A stretch of DNA of 59,953 nucleotides from Deltaproteobacteria bacterium (lineage in GTDB: Bacteria; Myxococcota; Myxococcia; SLRQ01): positions 1 through 59,953 of the forward strand of contig SLRQ01000064.1 of NCBI GenBank assembly GCA_007130885.1, in the 5' to 3' direction. The notes under the pieces are model-generated. The model worked only from the letters and a program-made list of their open reading frames with translations. It was not told where the DNA came from and ran no database searches. This document shows positions 36,701 to 44,928 of this stretch, one piece after another. How positions within the stretch are numbered: the first letter of the stretch is position 1; each line of letters opens with the position of its first letter. The position numbers and the translations under genes were made by a program.

Positions 36701-37540
36701 ATGAGCAAGAAACCGCAACATTCGAGGGTGGAGCCGAAAGATCTGCTGGATTCCGTTCTTCTTGCGGCCCGGGCCGCCGGTGACCTGTTGTTGGAGCGAT
36801 TCGGCAAGAGCTTGGATGTGGGATACAAAAGCAGGCCGGCCGATCTGGTTACCGACGCCGATCGGGCCGCGGAGGATGCCGTTTCGCAAATTGTAACGAG
36901 ACGGCATCCGGATCACTCGTTCTTGGCGGAAGAAGGCACCTTACGCGAGGGAAGCCTGTACCGGTGGGTAGTCGATCCTCTGGACGGCACCGTCAACTAC
37001 GCGCATGGCATTCCGCATTGGTGTGTTTCGATAGCCGTGGAGGATGAGCAAGGACCCGTTGTGGGGGTGGTTCACGACCCGATGCGTCAGGAAACCTTCG
37101 TGGCAACACGTGGAGGCGGGGCTACGTTGATGGGAGCACCCCTCGCGAATGGTTCAACGCGGCCGCGGACAGATCTTCGGGTGACTGAAACAGTCGACCT
37201 CGCGGACGCCGTCATGGCCACGGGGTTTGCCTATGATCCGGACCTGCGCGTCGAGAATCTGTCTTACCTGGATCGCATGCTTCTTCGAATAAGAGGCATG
37301 CGGCGCTTCGGCTCCGCCGCTCTGGACCTTGCTTGGGTGGCCGCCGGCCGATTCGACGGTTATTGGGAGATCGGTCTCGAGAGGTGGGACATCGCGGCGG
37401 GTGTGCTGCTGGTGCGCGAGGCCGGAGGAATGGCCACGGGGTTCGAGCCGGGAGAGGATCCGCTGGCTACCGGCCGAATCGTGGCAGGTGGCCGGTCCGT
37501 CCACATGACGTGTGCGTCCATAGTGACCGGTGACGATTGA
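36701..37540 (+). CDS. Inositol monophosphatase family protein
   Basis: A 279-residue Mg-dependent phosphatase. The motifs are EEGTLREG (first metal ligand), VDPLDGTVNYAHGIPHWCVS and ERWDIAAGVLLVREAGG. The start is ATG 36701, 5 bases after the sod stop, so it is cotranscribed with it. Family members dephosphorylate inositol phosphates, fructose 1,6-bisphosphate, PAP or histidinol phosphate; the sequence does not distinguish these safely. It converges on truD. Confidence 0.88.
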   Translation: MSKKPQHSRVEPKDLLDSVLLAARAAGDLLLERFGKSLDVGYKSRPADLVTDADRAAEDAVSQIVTRRHPDHSFLAEEGTLREGSLYRWVVDPLDGTVNYAHGIPHWCVSIAVEDEQGPVVGVVHDPMRQETFVATRGGGATLMGAPLANGSTRPRTDLRVTETVDLADAVMATGFAYDPDLRVENLSYLDRMLLRIRGMRRFGSAALDLAWVAAGRFDGYWEIGLERWDIAAGVLLVREAGGMATGFEPGEDPLATGRIVAGGRSVHMTCASIVTGDD

Positions 37541-37588
37541 TCTCCGAGACGATTTTCTTCGCGGGTGCCGGGTTTGATTCAGTCAGGC

Positions 37589-38605
37589 CTATAGCCCAAG
37601 CTCGTAAAGGAGCACCGTGGCATACGCGCCACGCTCCAACGCGAATGACAGGATCAGGTCCGCTTCTTGGATCTCCACACTGGTCTCTTGGACCCAAGCG
37701 CGGGCGGGGCGGCGACCGCCCGGAGCGTCTCTATCCAAGGATAGAAAGCAGCTCGCGTCGAGGCCGGCTGCTTCTAGCACGGCATCTTCTCTAGCCGCTG
37801 CTTCCTCGCGCGCGGCCGCCATGCGGGCACCGAAGATGGGACCGGTGGGGTCCGATTTTCCCTCGGCGACGGCGCTTCGGTCGGCTTCATCGCCCTCGTA
37901 GTGTTTTAAAAGGGTTTGGTAGGCCGTTCCGGGAAAGCTCGAGCGGCTGCGGATGAGATCTCCACTGATCGCCGTATCTAGAAGGCCGTCGTCAATGCGT
38001 CGGTCGAGCCACGAGTTGAAAAGCGCGGACTGCAGCGCGGAGATGTAAAAGCGCCTTCGGTTCCGGTTTCTCTCGAATAGCTTCCCCAATACTATTTTCC
38101 GCCCCTGCAACTCGTTGTCATGCTTTCTGCCGAAACGTTGTGAGCCGAAGTAGTTTGGAAGGCCGCTGGTTGTAAGGCGATCGAAGGCAAGCCTTGCCGT
38201 GCTTTTCCCTGGTGCTCCTCCCCGCACACGTATTCGAAAGCGGTTGCCCGCTAGATGACCGGTTCTAAGCTTCGAGCCATGTCGCTGTGCCGAAAGGACC
38301 CGCCACCCGTCGCCTTCGGGCAGTTGATTCGATACCGCGTGAGCGGGAACAGAGATCCATTGCCGGGATACTGATTGACGATCCTTGCGGCCGGCGACAC
38401 CGATCTCCGGTCGCGGGACGCGCAGAGCATGATGTAGCTCTTGAACTACTTCATTCGTATTACGACCGCGCTTCTCCACCCAAAGCAACAGATGCGGGCC
38501 TTCCCCGTCCGGCTCGCCGTCCGAGATCTCCTCGACCTCGAAGTCCTCCGGAACGACCTTTGTTGCGCCTCTTATGGGTGAGAGGTCATCGAAGGTCCTT
38601 CTCAT
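37589..38605 (-). CDS. truD: tRNA pseudouridine(13) synthase TruD
   Basis: A 338-residue enzyme making pseudouridine 13 in tRNA. The catalytic Asp75 lies in the family motif AGRKDRQSVSRQWISV. Also typical are EDFEVEEI near the start, NRFRIRVRG, NYFGSQRFGR, TGPIFGARM and the C-terminal FALERGAYATVLLYELG. The gene begins 12 bp after the end of the DUF4388 gene on the same strand and is probably cotranscribed. It is unlinked from truA, which lies 33 kb away in this window. Confidence 0.95.
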   Translation of the reverse strand: MRRTFDDLSPIRGATKVVPEDFEVEEISDGEPDGEGPHLLLWVEKRGRNTNEVVQELHHALRVPRPEIGVAGRKDRQSVSRQWISVPAHAVSNQLPEGDGWRVLSAQRHGSKLRTGHLAGNRFRIRVRGGAPGKSTARLAFDRLTTSGLPNYFGSQRFGRKHDNELQGRKIVLGKLFERNRNRRRFYISALQSALFNSWLDRRIDDGLLDTAISGDLIRSRSSFPGTAYQTLLKHYEGDEADRSAVAEGKSDPTGPIFGARMAAAREEAAAREDAVLEAAGLDASCFLSLDRDAPGGRRPARAWVQETSVEIQEADLILSFALERGAYATVLLYELGL

Positions 38606-38617
38606 GGCATGCGGGGC

Positions 38618-39892
38618 CTACTTCTCCAGGAACTGATAGATTGTTTCAACTCTTCGAGAGAGAGTTTCTTCCCGGTCCGGCGCAAGGATCTCGCCGGCCT
38701 GGAACAGTTTGAAGGACAGAAGCTGGTTCAGCGCGTTACAGAGGTAGCGGGCCGGATCGGACGTGCGCTCGGCGGGGGCGGCCGTCGCCCTGGCTACCAG
38801 GATGTCCTCCGGAAGTTTCCCTTCTTCATCGACGGAGAGGCCCGACAGAAGGTCTGGGTAATCGTGCTTTTCCGAGGATAGGAACGAGTTTGCTCCCAGC
38901 CTATAACCTGTGGTTGGAGCTACTTCGGAGAGCTCCGTTATGATCTCTCGAAAGATCGAGTTGAATACTCTGGCGACCTCATGGACCTCGGCCGTCAGGT
39001 GTTGCCCCGCTGATCCTATCGCCGTGGAAGGCGCTTCCTCGGTGACTTCTATGTATCCGGCCTCCGCAAGACCGAAAAGAATCTTCGTGGTTTCGAACTC
39101 TCCGAGGTGCATCTGCGCCGCGATCTCGTTCACGGTCGATTGTCCAGTGATTGCCTCCAGCGCTCTTATCTCACTGTCCGTGAGTCCCGAGACGTCGGTT
39201 TTCAGGCGGTTCACGTAGCAGTGTGGTCCCGGGATTCGCTTTTTGAAATGACCGATCTCGTCGATTCGCCTCAGACCATCCATAAGGAGGCCGTTCAGGT
39301 CGAGGTTTATGTTTACGGCAAACCGGTTCTCCAAGGGGTCGTTGAAGAGGAAGAAGAGGCCGCGCTCCACCAGCAATGACGAAAAGAAGATTTCCTCCAC
39401 GTTGTGCTTTATGGCGCTGTATAGATCCGTGGAGTCGATAAGCCCCATCCCCAAGAGTGCCTGACCTATCTTCCTGTTTCCTTCGGGGGCGGCCATGGCA
39501 CGCTTTACATCTTCCGCTGTTACCAGCCCCAATCGCTGGAGGACCGAGCCCAACCGATCGGATGGTTGATTGCTCGAGGCCCACTTGACGGAGCCGTGCT
39601 TCACGAAGATCGCTCTTTCGATTTTATCGGAGACGACCTTCACAACCCCGGTCCAGCGCGACTGGGCTAGGAATCCAAGAAGTTCGCCGAGTCCGAGCCC
39701 CTTGAGATCGCCCGACAAGATGGCGCGTTTACCATCAGCCTCTCCGTTGGCCGGCTCCCTGCGAAGAAGAAGCAGATCGCCCGCGGATTCGACAATCCGC
39801 CAACGGCCGGATCGACCGGCAAGCCATCTTTGGCCGGCCTCATCTTCCGGCACCAGATGGCCGCGGTCATCAAGGGTAATATATCCTCGCAT
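38618..39892 (-). CDS. DUF4388 protein
   Basis: A 424-residue protein. After a short N-terminal segment, residues 55-190 form a DUF4388 (PATAN-type) domain: LSGDLKGLGLGELLGFLAQSRWTGVVKV, IFVKHGSVKWASS, LGSVLQRLGLVT, IGQALLGMGLID and GLFFLFND. These domains are abundant in Myxococcota and are linked to gliding and signalling, often next to receivers. The second half contains a winged-helix-like segment (LTDSEIRALEAITGQSTVNEIAAQM) and a helical C-terminus. It is upstream of truD in the same transcript. A DUF4388 domain is also found in the partial gene at the end of the window. Confidence 0.85.
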   Translation of the reverse strand: MRGYITLDDRGHLVPEDEAGQRWLAGRSGRWRIVESAGDLLLLRREPANGEADGKRAILSGDLKGLGLGELLGFLAQSRWTGVVKVVSDKIERAIFVKHGSVKWASSNQPSDRLGSVLQRLGLVTAEDVKRAMAAPEGNRKIGQALLGMGLIDSTDLYSAIKHNVEEIFFSSLLVERGLFFLFNDPLENRFAVNINLDLNGLLMDGLRRIDEIGHFKKRIPGPHCYVNRLKTDVSGLTDSEIRALEAITGQSTVNEIAAQMHLGEFETTKILFGLAEAGYIEVTEEAPSTAIGSAGQHLTAEVHEVARVFNSIFREIITELSEVAPTTGYRLGANSFLSSEKHDYPDLLSGLSVDEEGKLPEDILVARATAAPAERTSDPARYLCNALNQLLSFKLFQAGEILAPDREETLSRRVETIYQFLEK

Positions 39893-39936
39893 TCGCTCGG
39901 GACGATGATGCTCCCCGCATCCAGCTAATGTGGGGT

Positions 39937-40896
39937 TTACTGGTCCACGTCGAGTTCGCCGCCTTCCACGGAGATGGCTGCGTCTTCACCCCTACCAAAG
40001 GCCGAGTCGGCCCAGTGACGGTCTCTTTCAGCCTTGTCGAACATCACTACCGCCTCCATGGCGCGGTGGTAGGTCTCGGTCCATGAGGCGGCAAGCTCGG
40101 CGGCCGGGCCGCGAGCCGTGAACGGTTGACGCATGCCTTTACGACCCTCTCCGATGTAGTCGAACAGCACGTCCTGAACCCTACGGGCCAGATCTTCATC
40201 CTGAGTGTTGGCCATTATGTCGTAAACGATGCCGTTGTTGTCCATCGAGATGCCCAACACCTGCTCACCGGAAATGCCGGGAATCTCCATTGGGACAAAC
40301 GCGATATAGCCTACCTTGTCCTCCCGCTTGATCTTTGCGATCTCCCGGGGGTCGTCCGGTATTAGAGCCGGACCTTCGGGACCCGGCGTGCCCCTGTAGA
40401 TGCCTAGCACCACGTAAGAGCGTTCGTCTTCGGGGAGTGGCTCTCCGACTATCTGCTCGTAACGCTCCAACCCCCACTCGTCTATTGTATATGACTCTCC
40501 CCAGTAATTAGCGGCGAAAGGGAAGAAGTCGGTGATAGACAGGTGCCTGGTTCGGAGGAACGAGGCCAGCCCCCACAGCTCGAGGTTCGAGATTCCTTCT
40601 TCAAAACCGGGCATCGCGTCGCGGCGGCCCAGCACCGGTCCTCCCTTGCGAATCAGCTCTAGGAGCTGGGTGTCGGAGAGGAGGTTCATGCGCGATGGGT
40701 CGGTCAGGTCGGCTGGGGAAGGCCTGGTTCTTACCGTGCCGTCTCCTGTTCCTTCCGGGCCATGGCAGGCGGCGCAGTGGATGGAGAAGAGGCGTGAGCC
40801 TTCCCTGACATCACCCGAATGGAGCTGATCCTGCGCCATGGCGGGGAGCACCGGCAAGCAGGCGGCGGCGATTGTTACGATGAATGAGCGGTACAT
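39937..40896 (-). CDS. Exported mono-heme cytochrome c
   Basis: A 319-residue periplasmic protein from ATG 40896 with a signal peptide (core AACLPVLPAMA, cleaved before QDQ). A class I cytochrome c domain follows, with heme motif CAACH (Cys40, Cys43, His44) and the distal Met candidate in DAMPGFEE. Residues 130-319 are an unassigned domain of alpha/beta character (YTIDEWGLERYEQIVGE, DKVGYIAFVPMEI). It lies 23 bp after the next gene upstream, another heme protein, so both probably share an electron-transfer function. No oxidase or reductase genes are in the window. Confidence 0.85.
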   Translation of the reverse strand: MYRSFIVTIAAACLPVLPAMAQDQLHSGDVREGSRLFSIHCAACHGPEGTGDGTVRTRPSPADLTDPSRMNLLSDTQLLELIRKGGPVLGRRDAMPGFEEGISNLELWGLASFLRTRHLSITDFFPFAANYWGESYTIDEWGLERYEQIVGEPLPEDERSYVVLGIYRGTPGPEGPALIPDDPREIAKIKREDKVGYIAFVPMEIPGISGEQVLGISMDNNGIVYDIMANTQDEDLARRVQDVLFDYIGEGRKGMRQPFTARGPAAELAASWTETYHRAMEAVVMFDKAERDRHWADSAFGRGEDAAISVEGGELDVDQ

Positions 40897-40919
40897 GGCA
40901 GTTCTCCTTCTCACCGTGC

Positions 40920-41918
40920 TTACCTGACTTGAGGCCAGGAAGAGAGATCGTTCGAGATGCCCCACCAGAATCGTGCGTGGCATTTGGCGCAGGTATTATC
41001 GAGGGTTTGCCGCCACTGTCCTTGTGCCGTGGCCATTTCTTCCTCGTCGATGGCCGAGGCTACTGCTCGCAGGCGGTTCACTAGCTCTCCCGCGATGCGA
41101 TCGTACTCTCTCTCTGCCGCCGCGTGTCTGCCGGGCACGGTGCCGGACAGCTTTGCTGCTTCCTCCACGATTGCTGCCAGTGCGGTAGAGGCAGTCTCGA
41201 TGTTGGAGTCCTGGAACGCGGCATCGAGCAACCCGCTGGGAGCGGACAGTGCGGACATGACCGACTTGGAAGTAGGGCCGGCGGAAGCCGGCGTTAGTGG
41301 TCCCACTACTCCGCCGCCCCGCTGGGTGCGCTCGAGGCCGCCGAGAGTGCGCGATGGTCCGCCTGGACCCCTATCCAAGGATGGATCGTCTTGCTCGGGG
41401 GTGCTGACCTCGACCCCGATCTGGAAGGTTACTCGTGGCAGCTCGTCATCGCGTCGCTCGAAGGAAAGTCGCCAGAGGCCGTGCCGATCGGGAATCCAGT
41501 GCATGCCGTAGCTTCCCGCGCCGGCTAGAGGGTGCAGCGTCTGACGGCGGACCTCGTCCCTTCCCGGCGATGTCAAGACGGCGACGAGCGAGGCGTCTCG
41601 AACAGGCATGCGGTCACCGAACGTGGGGTCGAGGGTCTTCGGTATTGTGAACAGGTCGACCCTGAGCATCACGCGATGATCTACTTTCGGCTCGCCCGGA
41701 TCCACCATCACGCTGAAGACGTGATTGTCTTCCCTGGCGCGAAGCAGATTCACATCGGGGGCCGCGGGTTTGGGCTCCGTGGGGGAGCCTTCTTCTTCCG
41801 AGATACGCTCGGTTTCTTCAGTGGCTTCTCCACTGGCGGATTCGGCAAATAGGATCCCAGGGCCCGCCATGGCTGCCATGGCCAGCAGTGCGGGAAACGC
41901 GGTTCTGATCGGAGCCAT
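40920..41918 (-). CDS. Exported protein with a C-terminal c-type heme motif
   Basis: A 332-residue exported protein. The ATG at 41918 has GAGGAG at proper spacing, whereas ATG 41924 abuts it. A signal peptide is followed by a Glu/Pro-rich linker and an Ig-like beta domain with YGMHWIPDRHGLWRLSFERR. After a Gly/Pro/Ser-rich linker comes a helical domain ending in CAKCHARFWWG, the CxxCH heme motif in the position typical of cytochrome c-prime and related four-helix proteins. It is upstream of, and close to, the cytochrome c gene. A gas- or copper-sensing or electron-transfer role is inference. Confidence 0.8.
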   Translation of the reverse strand: MAPIRTAFPALLAMAAMAGPGILFAESASGEATEETERISEEEGSPTEPKPAAPDVNLLRAREDNHVFSVMVDPGEPKVDHRVMLRVDLFTIPKTLDPTFGDRMPVRDASLVAVLTSPGRDEVRRQTLHPLAGAGSYGMHWIPDRHGLWRLSFERRDDELPRVTFQIGVEVSTPEQDDPSLDRGPGGPSRTLGGLERTQRGGGVVGPLTPASAGPTSKSVMSALSAPSGLLDAAFQDSNIETASTALAAIVEEAAKLSGTVPGRHAAAEREYDRIAGELVNRLRAVASAIDEEEMATAQGQWRQTLDNTCAKCHARFWWGISNDLSSWPQVR

Positions 41919-42050
41919 TCTCATCTCCTCAAAGTACGCTCGTAACCAAATTCCCATCGGGCGACGACATCTTGTTCTCCGAAGGGTGTGCTTGTTTGAA
42001 TGCCGGATTCTACTACAGGGTAGGAGGCGGTGCCTACCCCATCTCGATTT

Positions 42051-42962
42051 CTATTCGTCTTTGACGGTCGAGGCGTCCTGCTCTTCAACGGACGAGCGCA
42101 TCGAGCCACCGGGTCCAACCAGCCTCGCGAAGTCGGGATGGTCGCGGAGGGGATCGAGGTCCGGATCCCTGGCGGCGAAAACACGAATCCGGGAATCGTC
42201 CAGCGCGATTGCCGCGCCCAGAAAAAACATGGCTTGCTCGTACTTGCCGAGCCTGGTGAGCGCACAGGCCTTGTTGTATGCCGCCACGGCTTCCTCGGGG
42301 TCGGTCTGCCATGCCCTTGCAAAATGCCGCGCGGCGGCCTCGAAGTCTTCTCTCCGATGAGCAGCGATGCCGCGTCGTTGTTGAATGGATGCCTTTGCCC
42401 CGAGCAGATCGAGCACGGCAACGCCGTCTACCCGAGCGGCACCCTCCTTGCTCTGCCAAATCAGGGCAGCCAAAGAAGGTAGCCCCTCATCTTCTTGGCC
42501 GGGATCTGGCGCCAGCCCCAAGACGCGGGTGGAACGGGCGCGAGGCAGAAGCGCCAGCCTCGCTTCGACGGGATCACCCCTGGTGCTGCACAGCCACACT
42601 TCGAGGCGATTCCTCTTTCTTCGCACCTCTATGATGTAAGCGTCTGTTTGGTATGGAAGTGGATAAAGCTCGAACGCCTCATCCAGCTCGTCAGTCTTCG
42701 ACCATTGTTCCCTTTGAACAACCTCGCCGTGCCTATTGAACTCGACCTTGGCTTGGCGTTTCGGCCGGCCGTCACTCTCCAGGCTCTCCAATATGACTAC
42801 CTTGGTCGCCGTTACCTCGACCAGCGATTGCCGGTGGTCGGGACCGTCGGCTTCTCCGGGCCCGGCGAGCGGGAACCCGGGGAGTCCGCCCAGCTTTTTC
42901 GGGCCGGCCGGTGGAGCACAGGCCAGCAGCAAGGCACAAAGAGCTACAAAAGAAAAGCGCAT
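42051..42962 (-). CDS. TPR-containing lipoprotein
   Basis: A 303-residue lipoprotein from ATG 42962 with a short signal peptide and lipobox ending at Cys15 (LLLAC). The N-terminal half is beta-rich (VTATKVVILESLESDG). From about residue 190 there are TPR-type helices (GIAAHRREDFEAAARHFARAWQ, AVAAYNKACALTRLGKYEQAM) and a DPDLDPLRDHPDFARL tail typical of TPR proteins in which the last repeat refers to residue-level positions. No partner is evident. It is divergent from the FHA-GGDEF gene with only 28 bp between the starts, so each promoter lies inside the other gene. Confidence 0.8.
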   Translation of the reverse strand: MRFSFVALCALLLACAPPAGPKKLGGLPGFPLAGPGEADGPDHRQSLVEVTATKVVILESLESDGRPKRQAKVEFNRHGEVVQREQWSKTDELDEAFELYPLPYQTDAYIIEVRRKRNRLEVWLCSTRGDPVEARLALLPRARSTRVLGLAPDPGQEDEGLPSLAALIWQSKEGAARVDGVAVLDLLGAKASIQQRRGIAAHRREDFEAAARHFARAWQTDPEEAVAAYNKACALTRLGKYEQAMFFLGAAIALDDSRIRVFAARDPDLDPLRDHPDFARLVGPGGSMRSSVEEQDASTVKDE

Positions 42963-42990
42963 GGATGTATTATGTCCGACGAGGGTGGAT

Positions 42991-43914
42991 ATGCACCAAG
43001 ATGATGATGACAAGACAACTGTCAAACCATTAGCCGAGCTTGTTGCCGACGCCGCGGAGTCACAGACTGCTTACCTCATCGTGTTGTCGGGAAAGGCTGT
43101 GGGAAAGATGTTCCGGGTCAAGCCGGGAGAGATGCTCATAGGCAGATCCTCGGCCTGCGACATTTTTCTGGAGGATGACGGGGTAAGCCGAAAGCACGCG
43201 CAGTTGGTATGCGGACCGGAGGGTGCCGTTGTGTTGAGAGACATGGGCTCGACCAACGGAACTTGGGTCGAGGGGGAACGGGTAGCCGCCAAGGAGCTTA
43301 GAGACGGTGATCGGCTGCAAATCGGCTCAGCGACCATTCTCAAGTATGGATATCAAGATAGTGTGGAAGAAAAGTTCGTGTCGCAGCTTTACGAGTCCGC
43401 AACGCAGGACGGCCTGACGGGAATCTACAACAAGCGCTTCTTCCTTGACAGGCTCGACCAGGAGTTTGCGTGGCACCAACGGCACGATTATCCGCTGACG
43501 CTCATCTTGTTCGATATCGACCACTTCAAGAAAGTGAACGACACCTACGGGCACCAGCCGGGGGACTACGTTCTGGCCAGGCTGGCTCGTATAGCCGGTA
43601 TTCAGTGCCGCGAAGAGGACATACTCGCTCGCTACGGTGGGGAGGAGTTTGCGGTAATTCTCCGCCAGACAACCACTCGTGAAGGTACCATTCTTGCCGA
43701 GCGAATCAGGCGCGCGGTCGAGTCGACGCAGTTCGAGTACGAGAAAGATGGTGAGGTCATGAACATGCCCATCACCATATCGCTGGGCGTGGCATCGCTC
43801 GAAGGCGACATGCTGGAGTCGTCGCATCTAGTCGAGTCGGCCGATCACTACCTATACCAGTCAAAGGAAAAGGGTAGGAATCGCGTCTCGTCAGCCGAGC
43901 TGGATTTGTTGTAG
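42991..43914 (+). CDS. FHA-GGDEF diguanylate cyclase
   Basis: A 307-residue cytoplasmic protein that makes cyclic di-GMP. Residues about 50-115 are an FHA phosphothreonine-binding domain (LIGRSSACDIFLEDDGVSRKHAQL, DMGSTNGTWVEG). A GGDEF domain follows, with DGLTGIYNKRFF, LILFDIDHFKKVNDTYGH and the active site RYGGEEFAV. The inhibitory site RxxD (REED) lies the usual five residues before GGEEF, so feedback inhibition is likely. I chose ATG 42991 with GAGGGTGG upstream; an in-frame ATG at 42961 has no such site. The FHA domain suggests that activity is gated by a Thr-phosphorylated partner. Confidence 0.93.
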   Translation: MHQDDDDKTTVKPLAELVADAAESQTAYLIVLSGKAVGKMFRVKPGEMLIGRSSACDIFLEDDGVSRKHAQLVCGPEGAVVLRDMGSTNGTWVEGERVAAKELRDGDRLQIGSATILKYGYQDSVEEKFVSQLYESATQDGLTGIYNKRFFLDRLDQEFAWHQRHDYPLTLILFDIDHFKKVNDTYGHQPGDYVLARLARIAGIQCREEDILARYGGEEFAVILRQTTTREGTILAERIRRAVESTQFEYEKDGEVMNMPITISLGVASLEGDMLESSHLVESADHYLYQSKEKGRNRVSSAELDLL

Positions 43915-44005
43915 GTGCATGCTTCTGGGGAGGAGCCTGCCGCTATTTCTTGCGCGCGGGAGGGGCCTCTGGTAGTCGCATGCGCCGGAGGCGCGCAGCG
44001 GATCC

Positions 44006-44227
44006 ATGGCCATCAATGTCGAGGCACACATAACCGGTACCATTCGCCAGGTGCGGAAGCAGAAAGGTGACATGGTTTCGGCGGGTGATGTCCTCTTGGT
44101 CATCGAGTCGATGAAGATGCAGATGCCGCTCGAGGTGGAAGAGGGGGGAAGGGTCGATGCTATTCAGGTGCGCATTGGGCAACCCGTCAGCGAGGGAGAC
44201 GTGGTCGCCGTTTTGACCGCAAGCTAA
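44006..44227 (+). CDS. Stand-alone biotinyl/lipoyl carrier domain protein
   Basis: A 73-residue protein made of a single biotinyl-type domain with the biotin-acceptor motif ESMKMQMPLE and flanking hairpins (GDMVSAGDVLLVI, GQPVSEGDVVAVL). It matches the whole length of small orphan carriers such as mycobacterial TB7.3. There are no carboxylase subunits nearby. Its stop overlaps by 4 bp the stop of the convergent REC-XRE regulator, so the mRNAs are partly antisense. The MKM sequence favours biotin over lipoate, but which cofactor is attached cannot be told. Confidence 0.88.
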   Translation: MAINVEAHITGTIRQVRKQKGDMVSAGDVLLVIESMKMQMPLEVEEGGRVDAIQVRIGQPVSEGDVVAVLTAS

Positions 44228-44883
44228 AGCCCGCCAAGTAGCTCGGTGAGCCGAACACGGAGGGCACCGGCTATCTTGTGAAGAGACGAAACCGAAGCCG
44301 ATGATTCCGCTCTTTCAATCTGTGAGAGAAGGCTTACCGAAAGACCGGTGCGTCTGGCAAGATGCCGGAGGGTCAGGCCCCGTTCCTTTCGAAGCTGTCG
44401 AATAGTAGAGCCGATTACCCGGTGAAGCTCTCCTTCGGGGTCCAGCACCAGGCCTTTTTGCGCGAGAGCGCGCGCAACCGTGGCCTTGAACTCCTCCACT
44501 CTGAACGGTTTCTTCACGTAATCGGATGCTTTGTATTGCAGGCTCTTGATGGCGGTGTCCACCGATGGATAACCGGTGAATATGATCACGGCCACGTCTT
44601 CGTCTACTCCACGGATATCGCGAAGCACTTGGGTGCCGTCCATGCCCGGCATCATTAAATCCAATACTATCAAGTGGTAGCCGTTCTCTTTTTGTGCATC
44701 TACCGCCTTGCATGGATCGGTCAATGCTTGCGCCTGGTATCCTTCCTTGCCGAGAAGCATCACGAGGTAGTCGCACACGTCCTTGTCGTCATCGACGACC
44801 AGTATGCGTATCTCCATCGGGCGTTTTTCTTTTTCAGCCGTGGAGCGATCCTGCAATTGCTTTGTGGTCTGCGTCGTTGACAA
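44224..44883 (-). CDS. Receiver domain fused to an XRE-type helix-turn-helix
   Basis: A 219-residue response regulator. Residues about 24-140 are a receiver with acidic pocket VVDDD, phospho-acceptor in VLDLMMPGMDG, the Thr in FTGYP and the Lys in VKKPF, all intact. The C-terminal 65 residues are a Cro/C1-type helix-turn-helix (IRQLRKERGLTLRHLARRTGLSVSLLSQIERAES), unlike the usual OmpR, NarL or NtrC output domains. The start is a TTG at 44883 behind AAAGGGG, or ATG 44817 at the conserved domain with no clear site. No histidine kinase is adjacent. It is convergent with, and overlaps, the biotinyl carrier gene. Confidence 0.88.
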   Translation of the reverse strand: MSTTQTTKQLQDRSTAEKEKRPMEIRILVVDDDKDVCDYLVMLLGKEGYQAQALTDPCKAVDAQKENGYHLIVLDLMMPGMDGTQVLRDIRGVDEDVAVIIFTGYPSVDTAIKSLQYKASDYVKKPFRVEEFKATVARALAQKGLVLDPEGELHRVIGSTIRQLRKERGLTLRHLARRTGLSVSLLSQIERAESSASVSSLHKIAGALRVRLTELLGGL

Positions 44884-44928
44884 CGGGTTGATCCCCTTTC
44901 GGGCCTTGAGTCGATGAAACGGCGCAGC

